A DNA stretch of 64,000 nt. Source: Terriglobia bacterium. Its GTDB lineage: Bacteria; Acidobacteriota; Terriglobia; JAIQFV01. Both the position numbers and the translations under genes were made by a program. Location: assembly GCA_020073085.1 (NCBI GenBank), contig JAIQFV010000013.1:1-64000 (forward strand). The letters run 5' to 3'. Positions 1-7,681 of the stretch are shown piece by piece. Within the stretch, counting starts at the first letter, position 1. Every line of letters starts with the position of its first letter. The notes beneath the pieces were generated by a model. The model was not told the DNA's origin. It saw nothing but the letters and a program-made list of their open reading frames with translations, and ran no database searches.

Positions 1-31
1 TCACCCGTCCCGCTTTGTTATAATCCGTCAT

Positions 32-117
32 GGCCAATCTCCTCTCTCTGGGCTTTTAAGCCCGGGTTGATTTTTTTCCTTGGAGACCATTGTACCGGTA
101 CTCCGCGGAGATTGGCC
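32..117. repeat. 11-bp inverted repeat around a small hairpin
   Basis: GGCCAATCTCC at 32-42 is the exact reverse complement of GGAGATTGGCC at 107-117. Between them lies the short palindrome GGGCTTTTAAGCCC (50-63), followed by a T-run at 71-77. The layout resembles an RNA stem-loop with a nested terminator-like hairpin on the plus strand. What precedes it lies outside the window, so its role (end of an upstream gene, or a mobile repeat) cannot be decided. Confidence 0.45.
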
Positions 118-130
118 TTCTCATCCTATC

Positions 131-370
131 TACACTCTGGCGGTCCTCCGGACCTAATTCGATTCATGTTCTCATTCTGACCCCGCCCTCGCCCCGCAAA
201 AAAAAGAGCGCGGGGCTTCAGGTGGGGCTACATTCTGGCGGTCCTCCGGACCTAATTCGATTCATGTTCTCATTCTGACCCCGCCCTCGCCCCGCAAAAA
301 GAAAAAGCTCGGGGCTCAGACGGGGCTTCTACATTCAAAGCCCTACGGGCCTAATCTGACCCATCGCCTC
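131..370. repeat. Direct repeats, ~98-bp unit, 2 full copies and 1 degenerate
   Basis: The unit beginning TACACTCTGGCGGTCCTCC at 131 recurs almost unchanged at 229 (period 98), and a degenerate third copy starts at 330. Each full copy ends in a CCCCGC-A-run-GGGGC segment that could fold as a short hairpin. The short reading frame across it (90-278) is a by-product of the repeat and shows no protein-like features. No other gene is visible between 1 and 433. Confidence 0.8.
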
Positions 371-432
371 GCCCAGGGCTAGCGCGGCTACCTGCAGGTT
401 TGGGTTCAGGTTCACAGCGCTCTGTCCCCCAC

Positions 433-474
433 AAAAAAAGCGGGTCCTGACTCGCCGTGGCGAATCAGGACCCG
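433..474 (-). terminator. Rho-independent terminator of the TonB receptor gene
   Basis: CGGGTCCTGA (441-450) pairs perfectly with TCAGGACCCG (465-474), and the inner TCGCC/GGCGA pair extends the stem. Read on the minus strand, the hairpin is followed by a run of seven T (plus-strand A at 433-439). It lies 27 bases after the receptor stop codon, so it should end that transcript. Confidence 0.9.
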
Positions 475-500
475 ATTAGAATCAGATTTCGAGCTGCGAA

Positions 501-3500
501 CTAGAAGTCGTAACGCAACGCGAACTGCATTTCACGCGGAGCGCTGGCGGAAGCCGTGATCGCCCCGAAAGAGCTCGACGTGATGTTAAGGTTGGGATTA
601 GCAAAGACGTTGTGGTTAAACAGGTTGTAAGACTCCCAACGGAATTGGAGCGTGTGTTTCTCTGACCACGGCATCTTCCATTTCTTCAAAACGGACAGAT
701 CCACATTCCAGAACCCGGTACTCCGGAGCGTGTTTCTGTTCCCGATCTGAAGAGCGTTCGGAAACGCCAGGCCTGCCAGGGTCGCCGTGGGATCGGCGAA
801 GAACTGGATGGTAGATCCCGCGTTGTGAACGTTGGGAGCACCTGTCGCAATACTGATATTCGAGACCGCCGGGCTGTTGAAACTGAAGCCTACAGGGAAC
901 GAGCCCGTCGTAGTGCTCATGGGCAGACCACTTCGCCAGGTGTAAATTCCACCGACTTCCCAGCCGCCGACGATGGCGTTGAGCCATCCAGGCATTCCAC
1001 CACCCAGACGCTGTCCTTTGCCAATTGGCAGGTCATAGATCCAGTTGGCATTGATGAGGTGTCTGATATCGAAGTCGGAATTGGCACGGCAAACGCGGAG
1101 GTTCCGAAGGTCGCAGATCAGACCGCCGGTGATCGTGTTCGCCACACTGGAATTGTTGTCAATGGCGTGAGACAGGGTGTAATTCAAATCGAACTGCAGG
1201 TTGTTCGAATAACGCTTTCGAAGACTGACCAGCATGCCATTGTAGCTCGAGGAGCCTAAGTTGGTGAGGTAAATGTTATCCGAGAACTGACTGCTCATGC
1301 CGACGTTGGGGTTAAGGAATCCGCTGCCGTACAAAGCCTGCAGCACATCGGACACGTCGCCCCGCCGGACGAGAGTCGAAAGGCCAAGCGCTCGAATCAC
1401 GCGTGTGCAGGAGATCCCAAACTGAGAGACGCAGGAACCGCCCACCGCCGCGCTGATCTGATTCTCAAACCACGGCTGTGCGGTCGTGTTGGCGGACGAC
1501 ACCCCGGCCTGAATCTGAGCCTGAAGCGCATTGAACGCCTGACTCAAAAACTGTCCGGAGCCAGGGTCTTTGAAATCCAAAGCCTGGGCTGCATCGGCTT
1601 GAGTGAACAGCTTGCGGGATTGCCGGCCGACATAAGAGACATCGACCAGGAAGTTGCCGGGCAATTCGCGCTCCATCCCAAAGCTGTACTGGATGGAGTA
1701 CGGGGTCCGGAAATTCTGATCGAAGGCGTAGTTAAATGCACCCACCTGGTTCCCAAACGGGAAACCTGAGCTATCGACAAAGGGTGTAAAGGGCCGGGTG
1801 ATGACCGGTGCCACATTCGCGATCGGCAGACTGCTGATGCTCGTGAAGCGCGGGTCATTGGCCAGAGCGCTGGCGGGAGAGCCGCCTCCAAAATTGGTGG
1901 TGGCGGTGTTGTCGAACAGATAGGACACTTGGTCCTGAATGAACGTGAGGGCGCCTGCGACACGATCATAAACCACGGTGCCGCCCCCGCGGAGAACCGT
2001 CTTGCGGTCCCCGAAGAGCTTCCCGAGCAACCCATCCTTGAAAGAGGGATTGTAAGCAAAGCTCAGGCGAGGCCCGAAGTTATTCAGATCCGGTTCATAG
2101 TATCCCCGGGTGTTGTTGGCCTTGCCGGCGAGATCGTACCGCAAGAACGGTTCTGCGGCCGCTCCGTCCGTTCCGGTCAACGCATTCAACTGGCGTATGT
2201 TGAAGATGCTGCGATAATCCACATCCTGGGTGGCCTGGAATCCATTGGCCTCGTAAGGCGCGCCGTAATAGGCCCAGCGGACACCGTACACCAGGGACAG
2301 ATCACTGCGCATCTTCCAGGTATCCTGGAAATAAAACTCGTACTCGTTGTACCGGAAGTCGCGCTTCTTTCCGGTGCCCGGGGCAAAAGCTTGTCCGGAG
2401 ACGGAATAGTTGAAGTTCGTTTGGATCTGTGCGTACCGTCCCAGGATGAAAGCAAACATACTGTCCCAGTTGCCCGGGGCAACTCCATTGGCATCGTTCA
2501 GAATGTTGGTAGGTCGGAGGGTTTCATCCAGTGCGTTCGTCAACCCACCCAGGCCAACCGTGGGGAAATTGAAATCGTTGACCAGGCCTGACCTCGAGCG
2601 GATGGGTTTAAAGGATCCGCCGAACTGCAGGTTGTGAGTACCATGGAGCCATGAAAAATCGTCTTTGATCGTAGGCACGGGAACAAAGCGATCCTGGTCG
2701 CTGATATCCGCGAATGGAGCTGTCAGCCCACCGCCGAATGTGAACAGATTCGGGAAGGAAGGCTTGAATAACGTCGGAAAGACCAGACCCGAGCGACTGA
2801 CCCCAAAGGTGGCTTGATTGACCATGCTCGGGTTCAATGTCCAGGTATGACCGATGGCGTAGGTGTAGTCTTGAACCTGGATCTGGGCTGTCTCCGGATC
2901 ACCTGGGAATTGTGCCGCCACACTGTTCACTGTGTCGGTTTGAATGCGCCGGGCAACCGTAAATCGACCGAAGACCTTTTGATTGGAAGTGGGGACCCAG
3001 TCGACGCGGGTCGTGTAGGTGTTGTCCCCCCGCTTGCTGGGGGCATTAAATCGGAACAATCCGGTGTTGATCCCGTCGCCTCCCGACAGGTCGTTGGCGC
3101 GCGGATAGCGGCTATTCACGAAACTCAGCAATGCCGCGTCGGCGCCAGGACTGCCGGCCTTGGGGTCGAGAGCCGCAACCTGAGCCGGAGAGAGGATGGT
3201 AATACAACCGGGGTTCCGGTCGAGGCGGCTGGTACTCAGACACCCTGCCGTGTTGTTGACGTAAGCCATCCCGCCGCTGCGAACAAAATCCAGCGGAACG
3301 GTTCTTGCGTAGGCGACGCCCTGGGCGTCACGGCGTCCTTCGTAATCGAAGAAGAAGAACAGCTTATCTTTGATGATAGGGCCGCCGATGCTTCCACCAA
3401 ACTGATTGCGGGTCAGGGCAGGTCGGGCAACCCCGGACTTATTGTTAAAGAAGCTATTCGCGGCCGTGAGCGAGGTGCGATTGAATTCGCGAAGCGAACC

Positions 3501-4253
3501 ATGAAAATTGTTGGTGCCGCTCTTGGTGACCAACTCGATCTGACCACCACTGCTGCGTCCCAGGTTCGCGCCCGGGTTTGTCGAAGTGGTACGAAACTCC
3601 TGAATGGAGTCGATGGGTGCATTTCCCGTCGTGGCGAATGCCTGGCCGGTCGCCTGGTCATTGGCATCGATTCCGTCGACCGTGATATTGCCCTGGTCGG
3701 CGCGGGAACCGGTCACGGAACCTACTCGGTTGCTCGAACCCGTCCCTACGTTGTTACCGACCACGCCGGGCTGCAAACTCATCAGAGCAGCGGGCGAGCT
3801 CCTGATTTGAATGGGAAGATCGACCATTCGACGAGTGTCAATGACGTTCCCCAGACTGGCGTCGGTGGTGTTCAGGGTTGCTCCAACCTCTGCTTTAACT
3901 TCGATGGTGCTCGAAATTGATCCCACCTGCAACGTCGCATTCCGGGTTTCGGTCACGCCTACGCCCAGGGAGACGTCATTCATGACAAGAGTCTGGAACC
4001 CTTCCAGGGTGAATGTCATGGTGTAACCCAATCCCGGCTTCTGTTGCACAAATAGATATTCACCGCGTTCGTTCGTCTTGGTGGTCTGTACAATGCCGGT
4101 CTTGGTGTCGGTGAGCTTGACCTCAACTCCTGGCATCATAGCGCCACTACTGTCAGTGACCAACCCGGTCACTGCACTCTGCTGACCACTCATGACAACG
4201 GGTAAAAACAGCAGAATTAAGAACACTGCAAGTAAAACCCTTGCATTTCTCAT
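501..4253 (-). CDS. Oar-like TonB-dependent outer-membrane receptor
   Basis: The 1250-residue product starts with a signal peptide (about residues 1-23). A carboxypeptidase-regulatory-like beta-sandwich follows (about 27-110, with VTGLVTDSSGAMMPGVEV), then a plug domain (about 125-245) and a long outer-membrane barrel ending in the aromatic ALRYDF typical of barrel C-termini. The family imports large or polymeric substrates, or acts as an adhesive barrel as Oar does in myxobacteria. Substrate cannot be read from sequence. The ATG at 4253 has a good ribosome site (TTAGGAGGGATCA) directly upstream. The gene stands alone and is followed by a strong terminator. Such receptors occur in many copies in Acidobacteriota genomes, which is one reason for the taxonomic guess. 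Confidence 0.93.
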   Translation of the reverse strand: MRNARVLLAVFLILLFLPVVMSGQQSAVTGLVTDSSGAMMPGVEVKLTDTKTGIVQTTKTNERGEYLFVQQKPGLGYTMTFTLEGFQTLVMNDVSLGVGVTETRNATLQVGSISSTIEVKAEVGATLNTTDASLGNVIDTRRMVDLPIQIRSSPAALMSLQPGVVGNNVGTGSSNRVGSVTGSRADQGNITVDGIDANDQATGQAFATTGNAPIDSIQEFRTTSTNPGANLGRSSGGQIELVTKSGTNNFHGSLREFNRTSLTAANSFFNNKSGVARPALTRNQFGGSIGGPIIKDKLFFFFDYEGRRDAQGVAYARTVPLDFVRSGGMAYVNNTAGCLSTSRLDRNPGCITILSPAQVAALDPKAGSPGADAALLSFVNSRYPRANDLSGGDGINTGLFRFNAPSKRGDNTYTTRVDWVPTSNQKVFGRFTVARRIQTDTVNSVAAQFPGDPETAQIQVQDYTYAIGHTWTLNPSMVNQATFGVSRSGLVFPTLFKPSFPNLFTFGGGLTAPFADISDQDRFVPVPTIKDDFSWLHGTHNLQFGGSFKPIRSRSGLVNDFNFPTVGLGGLTNALDETLRPTNILNDANGVAPGNWDSMFAFILGRYAQIQTNFNYSVSGQAFAPGTGKKRDFRYNEYEFYFQDTWKMRSDLSLVYGVRWAYYGAPYEANGFQATQDVDYRSIFNIRQLNALTGTDGAAAEPFLRYDLAGKANNTRGYYEPDLNNFGPRLSFAYNPSFKDGLLGKLFGDRKTVLRGGGTVVYDRVAGALTFIQDQVSYLFDNTATTNFGGGSPASALANDPRFTSISSLPIANVAPVITRPFTPFVDSSGFPFGNQVGAFNYAFDQNFRTPYSIQYSFGMERELPGNFLVDVSYVGRQSRKLFTQADAAQALDFKDPGSGQFLSQAFNALQAQIQAGVSSANTTAQPWFENQISAAVGGSCVSQFGISCTRVIRALGLSTLVRRGDVSDVLQALYGSGFLNPNVGMSSQFSDNIYLTNLGSSSYNGMLVSLRKRYSNNLQFDLNYTLSHAIDNNSSVANTITGGLICDLRNLRVCRANSDFDIRHLINANWIYDLPIGKGQRLGGGMPGWLNAIVGGWEVGGIYTWRSGLPMSTTTGSFPVGFSFNSPAVSNISIATGAPNVHNAGSTIQFFADPTATLAGLAFPNALQIGNRNTLRSTGFWNVDLSVLKKWKMPWSEKHTLQFRWESYNLFNHNVFANPNLNITSSSFGAITASASAPREMQFALRYDF

Positions 4254-4804
4254 TGATCCCTCCTAATGAATTAGTAAGTTACTTGGTGTATAGAAAGACT
4301 CTCGACGCGCGACATTGACGTCCGGACACAAGAAAGTGAACGATCGTTTTTCATATCACGTTGGGGAGTCGGATTCACGATGATAAATCAGCGGACTGTT
4401 AAGCTTTCGGGAAACTCTCGATGGGAAAATTGAGCCTACGGAGAACCGAATCCCGTAGCCTGACTCTCTCCTGCCCGTACTACCGTTGCATTGTTACTGA
4501 AAACTCGGCGAACCCACCATCGGTTAAGATGGACGCCTCCTCAGGCGTATATTCAAAGTGCAATCAACTGTCCAAAGACGGGACTCGGCTATATCATTGT
4601 CAGAATATGTAGTTATCACACTGAATACAAAGAACATAATGGGATGACCCTTGGGGGTTGATTCAACGTCTCTCTACGGAAGAAAAATCCACTTTTACTG
4701 TTTTTCATAGTATGGTCATCTGTTTTTCCATAGATTGTCCTCCATGATCCCGCGAACGGAGTCTGCCTGTTGCATGCTTGCTGCAACGAGAATCTTGAAT
4801 GTTC

Positions 4805-5110
4805 GGGTGGGTCAAGAGTTCCGAGTCCAAAGTCCCAAGTCCAAGGTCCAAAGTCTAAAAAACAGTTCAAGGTTCAAAGTCAAAAACCCCAAATTGAACA
4901 TTAAATAGGGTTCTCACCTTTCGTCCGACTTCTGATGTCTGACTTCCGACTTCTGAACTCTAACTTCGGACTTCCGACGTCCGGCCTCCGAGTTCATCCG
5001 GGGGCGCACATCTGTGCGCCCCTCCGGGAGAATTCCGGCCTCTGGCTTCTGGCTTCCGTTCATTTCCTCTGACAACTGACCACTGGCAACTGTTTCTTGA
5101 AACTTCCCTC
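4805..5110. repeat. Heptanucleotide repeat block
   Basis: The sequence advances in 7-base steps. One arm repeats AAAGTCC/CAAGTCC-like heptamers (about 4810-4890) and the other repeats TGACTTC/CGACTTC-like heptamers (about 4920-5060). The second set is close to the reverse complement of the first, so the block can fold back on itself. One REP palindrome (4999-5022) sits inside it. Comparable low-complexity heptamer spacers are known in several bacterial phyla, but I cannot assign this one to a named family. Confidence 0.7.
4999..5022. repeat. Single REP palindrome (GCGCAC...GTGCGC type)
   Basis: A solitary copy of the palindrome GGGGCGCAC-N4-GTGCGCCCC, with short GC-rich flanks that extend the stem (CCGG on both sides). 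It is the same element that forms the array near the transposase gene at 60.7-62.0 kb. Confidence 0.75.
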
Positions 5111-5201
5111 GACAACCTGCCGTAGAGATACTAAAATCTCGCGGTTCTTCGTCAAGGACCGCAAATCCGGATAACGAATCGAGTGGGTGGGGAGCCTTCG
5201 G

Positions 5202-6170
5202 ATGAGTTCCAATCACACATTGGCCGTGGAAAATGTTTCAAAGCGGTTTGACAATTTTACTGCCGTGGATTCGTTGTCGCTGCATGTTCCCGAAGGGACC
5301 ATGTACGGCTTGCTGGGTCCTAATGGCGCCGGCAAGACCACCACGCTGCGGATGATCATGAATATCACCATCCCGGACAGCGGGCGCGTTACGATTCTCG
5401 GTCGGCCCATGTCGGAAGGCCTCAAGGAACATATCGGATATCTTCCCGAGGAGCGGGGCCTCTACCCGAAAATGAAGGTGGGGGAGACCCTGCTGTTTTT
5501 TGGTGAAATCAAAGGAATGACGAGCGCCAACGCCCGCGCCCAGATGGATTTGTGGTTGGGGCGGATGGACCTGTTGTCGTGGAAGGAAAAGAAGGTCAAC
5601 GAACTCTCCAAAGGGATGCAGCAGAAGATCCAATTCATCGCCACCATCATGAACGATCCGGAACTGATTATCCTGGATGAACCCTTTGCCGGCCTTGATC
5701 CGGTCAATGCCGACTTGCTGAAAGACGTCATGCTGGAGTTGAAGAAACGCGGACGCACCATCATCTTCTCGACCCACCGGATGGAGCAAGTCGAGAAGCT
5801 GTGCGATGATATCTGTCTCATAAACAAGTCAAAGAAGGTGCTCGACGGAAGTCTCCGGGAAATCAAGCGCGGATACGGCAAGAACACAGTCATTGTGGCG
5901 TACGATGGCGACGACAGCTTCATGCACGACGAGCGGTTTGTGCAGGGATCAAATAACTACGGAAAGTATGCCGAGCTGAAACTCAAGCCGGGCGCCAGTC
6001 CCCAGGAGCTGCTGCGGTCCATGGTGGAGAAGACCACCATCACGCGGTTCGAGGTGGCTGAACCTTCGTTGAACGAGATCTTTAAGGAAGTAGTGGGCCA
6101 GAGCGTCGAAGAATTGAATGCCGAGGACCAGAGCAAACGTCGGGGGATGCTTGCGACGACGGTCCGGTAG
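5202..6170 (+). CDS. ABC transporter ATP-binding protein (NatA/CcmA-like)
   Basis: ATPase subunit of an ABC-2 type exporter. Walker A is GPNGAGKTT, the signature is LSKGMQQK, Walker B is LIILDEPFAGLDP and the switch histidine is in STHRMEQ. The C-terminal ~100 residues resemble the extra domain of NatA-type subunits. I prefer the ATG at 5202 because GGGGAG lies seven bases upstream; a GTG at 5187 is an in-frame alternative. Its partner permease begins 219 bases downstream, past an unusual 7-bp repeat spacer, and the pair is probably co-transcribed. The family exports sodium, antibiotics or other small molecules; the substrate is unknown. Confidence 0.95.
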   Translation: MSSNHTLAVENVSKRFDNFTAVDSLSLHVPEGTMYGLLGPNGAGKTTTLRMIMNITIPDSGRVTILGRPMSEGLKEHIGYLPEERGLYPKMKVGETLLFFGEIKGMTSANARAQMDLWLGRMDLLSWKEKKVNELSKGMQQKIQFIATIMNDPELIILDEPFAGLDPVNADLLKDVMLELKKRGRTIIFSTHRMEQVEKLCDDICLINKSKKVLDGSLREIKRGYGKNTVIVAYDGDDSFMHDERFVQGSNNYGKYAELKLKPGASPQELLRSMVEKTTITRFEVAEPSLNEIFKEVVGQSVEELNAEDQSKRRGMLATTVR

Positions 6171-6389
6171 GTTTCAGGTGCCGGGTGTCGGGTGTCAGAG
6201 AGAGGAAGCCAGAAGCAAGAAGCCGGAGGCCAGAGATTCAAAGTCCGATGACAATTCAAGGCTCCAAGTTCAAGGGTCAAAGTTTTAAGTTCCACCTCTT
6301 CCGGGTCTGACTTCCGGCTTCTGGTCTCTGGCTTCTGACGTCTGACTTCCGTTCCCCGACACCTGACACCTTCTCACAAAAGGAAACTC
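6171..6389. repeat. Heptanucleotide repeats forming an inverted repeat between ABC genes
   Basis: The whole spacer can be read in 7-base steps. The left arm is CGGGTGT CGGGTGT ... CAGAAGC AAGAAGC; the right arm is TGACTTC CGGCTTC TGGTCTC TGGCTTC ... CGACACC TGACACC. The right arm is largely the reverse complement of the left, giving a long imperfect stem in the mRNA between the ATPase and permease cistrons. The repeat alphabet matches the block at 4.8-5.1 kb, upstream of the ATPase gene. Confidence 0.75.
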
Positions 6390-7661
6390 ATGAAGAAAAT
6401 CTTCTACATCGTCAAGCGAGAGTACATCACCCGCGTCCGCACCCGGTTGTTTCTGGTGGGGACCATCCTCACGCCGCTGATTTTCGTTGGAATCATTTTC
6501 GCTTCCTTCAAGTTTGCCACCATGCGGTCTTCGGATCAAAAGACCCTGGCGTTGGTGGACGAGTCCGGACGTGTCACCCAGCTCTTCACCAAATCGTTTC
6601 AAGACAAACTGGCCGATGGACGGCCGGCCTACGTCTTTGAGAACGTTCCCATCGATCAACCCATTGCAGACATCCAGGCCAGGTTGTCGAAGGAAGTCCT
6701 TGCCAAGAAACTGGATGGCTACCTCCTGTTCAGCCGCGATGTTCTTGAAGACGGAAAAGCGGAATTTCATGCGCGCAACGTCAGCGATCTGGGGGAGCGG
6801 TCCGTTTACACATCGACTCTCAGCAATGTGATCACGGGAATCCGCCTGCGCGATCAGGGGGTGGATCCCGAAAAAATTGAGAGTCTCACACGCCGTGCGA
6901 AGATCACCCTCTTGAAGGTGAGTGAGGCCGGGGATCGCGAGGACCGTGGGCAGTCGTTCATGGTCACCTATGTGCTGGTCATGATTCTGTACACCACCAT
7001 CCTGGTATACGGGATCACGGTGATGCGGAGTGTCATTGAAGAGAAGACTTCCCGCGTGGTGGAAGTCATGCTCTCCGCGGTGAGTCCCTCGGAGCTGATG
7101 GCCGGAAAGATCATTGGCGTGAGCCTGGTGGCGATGACTCAGTACCTCATCTGGGCAGCCTCCGCGGCGCTCGTTTCAGTTTATGGCCTGGCCTTCATTT
7201 CGACACTGGCCCCCAACGCGGTCAGCTATATCCCCAAAATACCCCTCTCCGTGCTGGCATTTTTCGTGATGTACTTTATTCTCGGATTCGTCCTTTTTGC
7301 CGCGCTTTATGCCGCCATCGGCGCCATGGTGAACAACGACCAGGAAGCACAACAAGTCCAGATGCCCATCACCGTGCTGGTGGTCATTCCCATTTTGATG
7401 ATGGGCCTGGTGATGCGCTCTCCGGACAGCTCCGCGGCGGTGAGTCTCTCGCTTGTTCCCTTCTTTACGCCGATTCTCATGTTCATGCGGATCACCGTGC
7501 AGATGCCCCCGGTCCTGCAAATCCTCGCCTCCATTGCCATCATGCTGGTCAGCATTGTATTTTTCATCTGGTTGTCAGCCAAGATCTATCGCGTGGGGAT
7601 TTTGATGTATGGCAAACGGCCAACACTGCCGGAGTTGGTTCGATGGTTGAGGTATAGTTAG
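6390..7661 (+). CDS. ABC-2 type permease (NatB-like)
   Basis: A 423-residue membrane subunit for the ATPase encoded just upstream. It has one transmembrane helix near the N-terminus (LFLVGTILTPLIFVGIIFAS, about residues 18-37), a long extracytoplasmic domain (about 40-185), then five or six helices in the C-terminal half. The motif VIEEKTSRVVEVMLSAVSPS after the second helix is typical of the NatB/ABC-2 family. The ATG at 6390 follows AAAGGAAACTC. It ends 20 bases from the convergent PEGA-PDZ gene, and no terminator was found in that gap. Confidence 0.93.
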   Translation: MKKIFYIVKREYITRVRTRLFLVGTILTPLIFVGIIFASFKFATMRSSDQKTLALVDESGRVTQLFTKSFQDKLADGRPAYVFENVPIDQPIADIQARLSKEVLAKKLDGYLLFSRDVLEDGKAEFHARNVSDLGERSVYTSTLSNVITGIRLRDQGVDPEKIESLTRRAKITLLKVSEAGDREDRGQSFMVTYVLVMILYTTILVYGITVMRSVIEEKTSRVVEVMLSAVSPSELMAGKIIGVSLVAMTQYLIWAASAALVSVYGLAFISTLAPNAVSYIPKIPLSVLAFFVMYFILGFVLFAALYAAIGAMVNNDQEAQQVQMPITVLVVIPILMMGLVMRSPDSSAAVSLSLVPFFTPILMFMRITVQMPPVLQILASIAIMLVSIVFFIWLSAKIYRVGILMYGKRPTLPELVRWLRYS

Positions 7662-7681
7662 AACGAATCCGGACTCCGCAA

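Larger units (their letters stand above)
4254..5201. other. Long intergenic region, leader of receptor plus repeat block
   Basis: The 948-base spacer between the divergent receptor and ABC genes holds no credible gene. The proximal part (4254-4420) must carry the receptor promoter; a TATACA-like -10 lies near 4290 on the minus strand but has no convincing -35. From about 4800 to 5110 the DNA is made of 7-bp repeats (separate entry). The 84- and 100-codon frames here translate the repeats into SEVR/QK-type low-complexity peptide and are rejected. Confidence 0.7.

Noticed and set aside
2814-3920. 368-codon plus-strand frame inside the TonB receptor gene
   Set aside because: Antisense shadow of a strong gene; no protein family features and no ribosome site.
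4914-5216. 100-codon minus-strand frame with SEVRxQKSEVR repeats
   Set aside because: It translates the 7-bp DNA repeats and overlaps the ABC ATPase start. Such peptides come from low-complexity DNA and lack a ribosome site.
7662-7681. Bidirectional terminator between convergent genes
   Set aside because: Only 20 bases lie between the stops and no hairpin is present.
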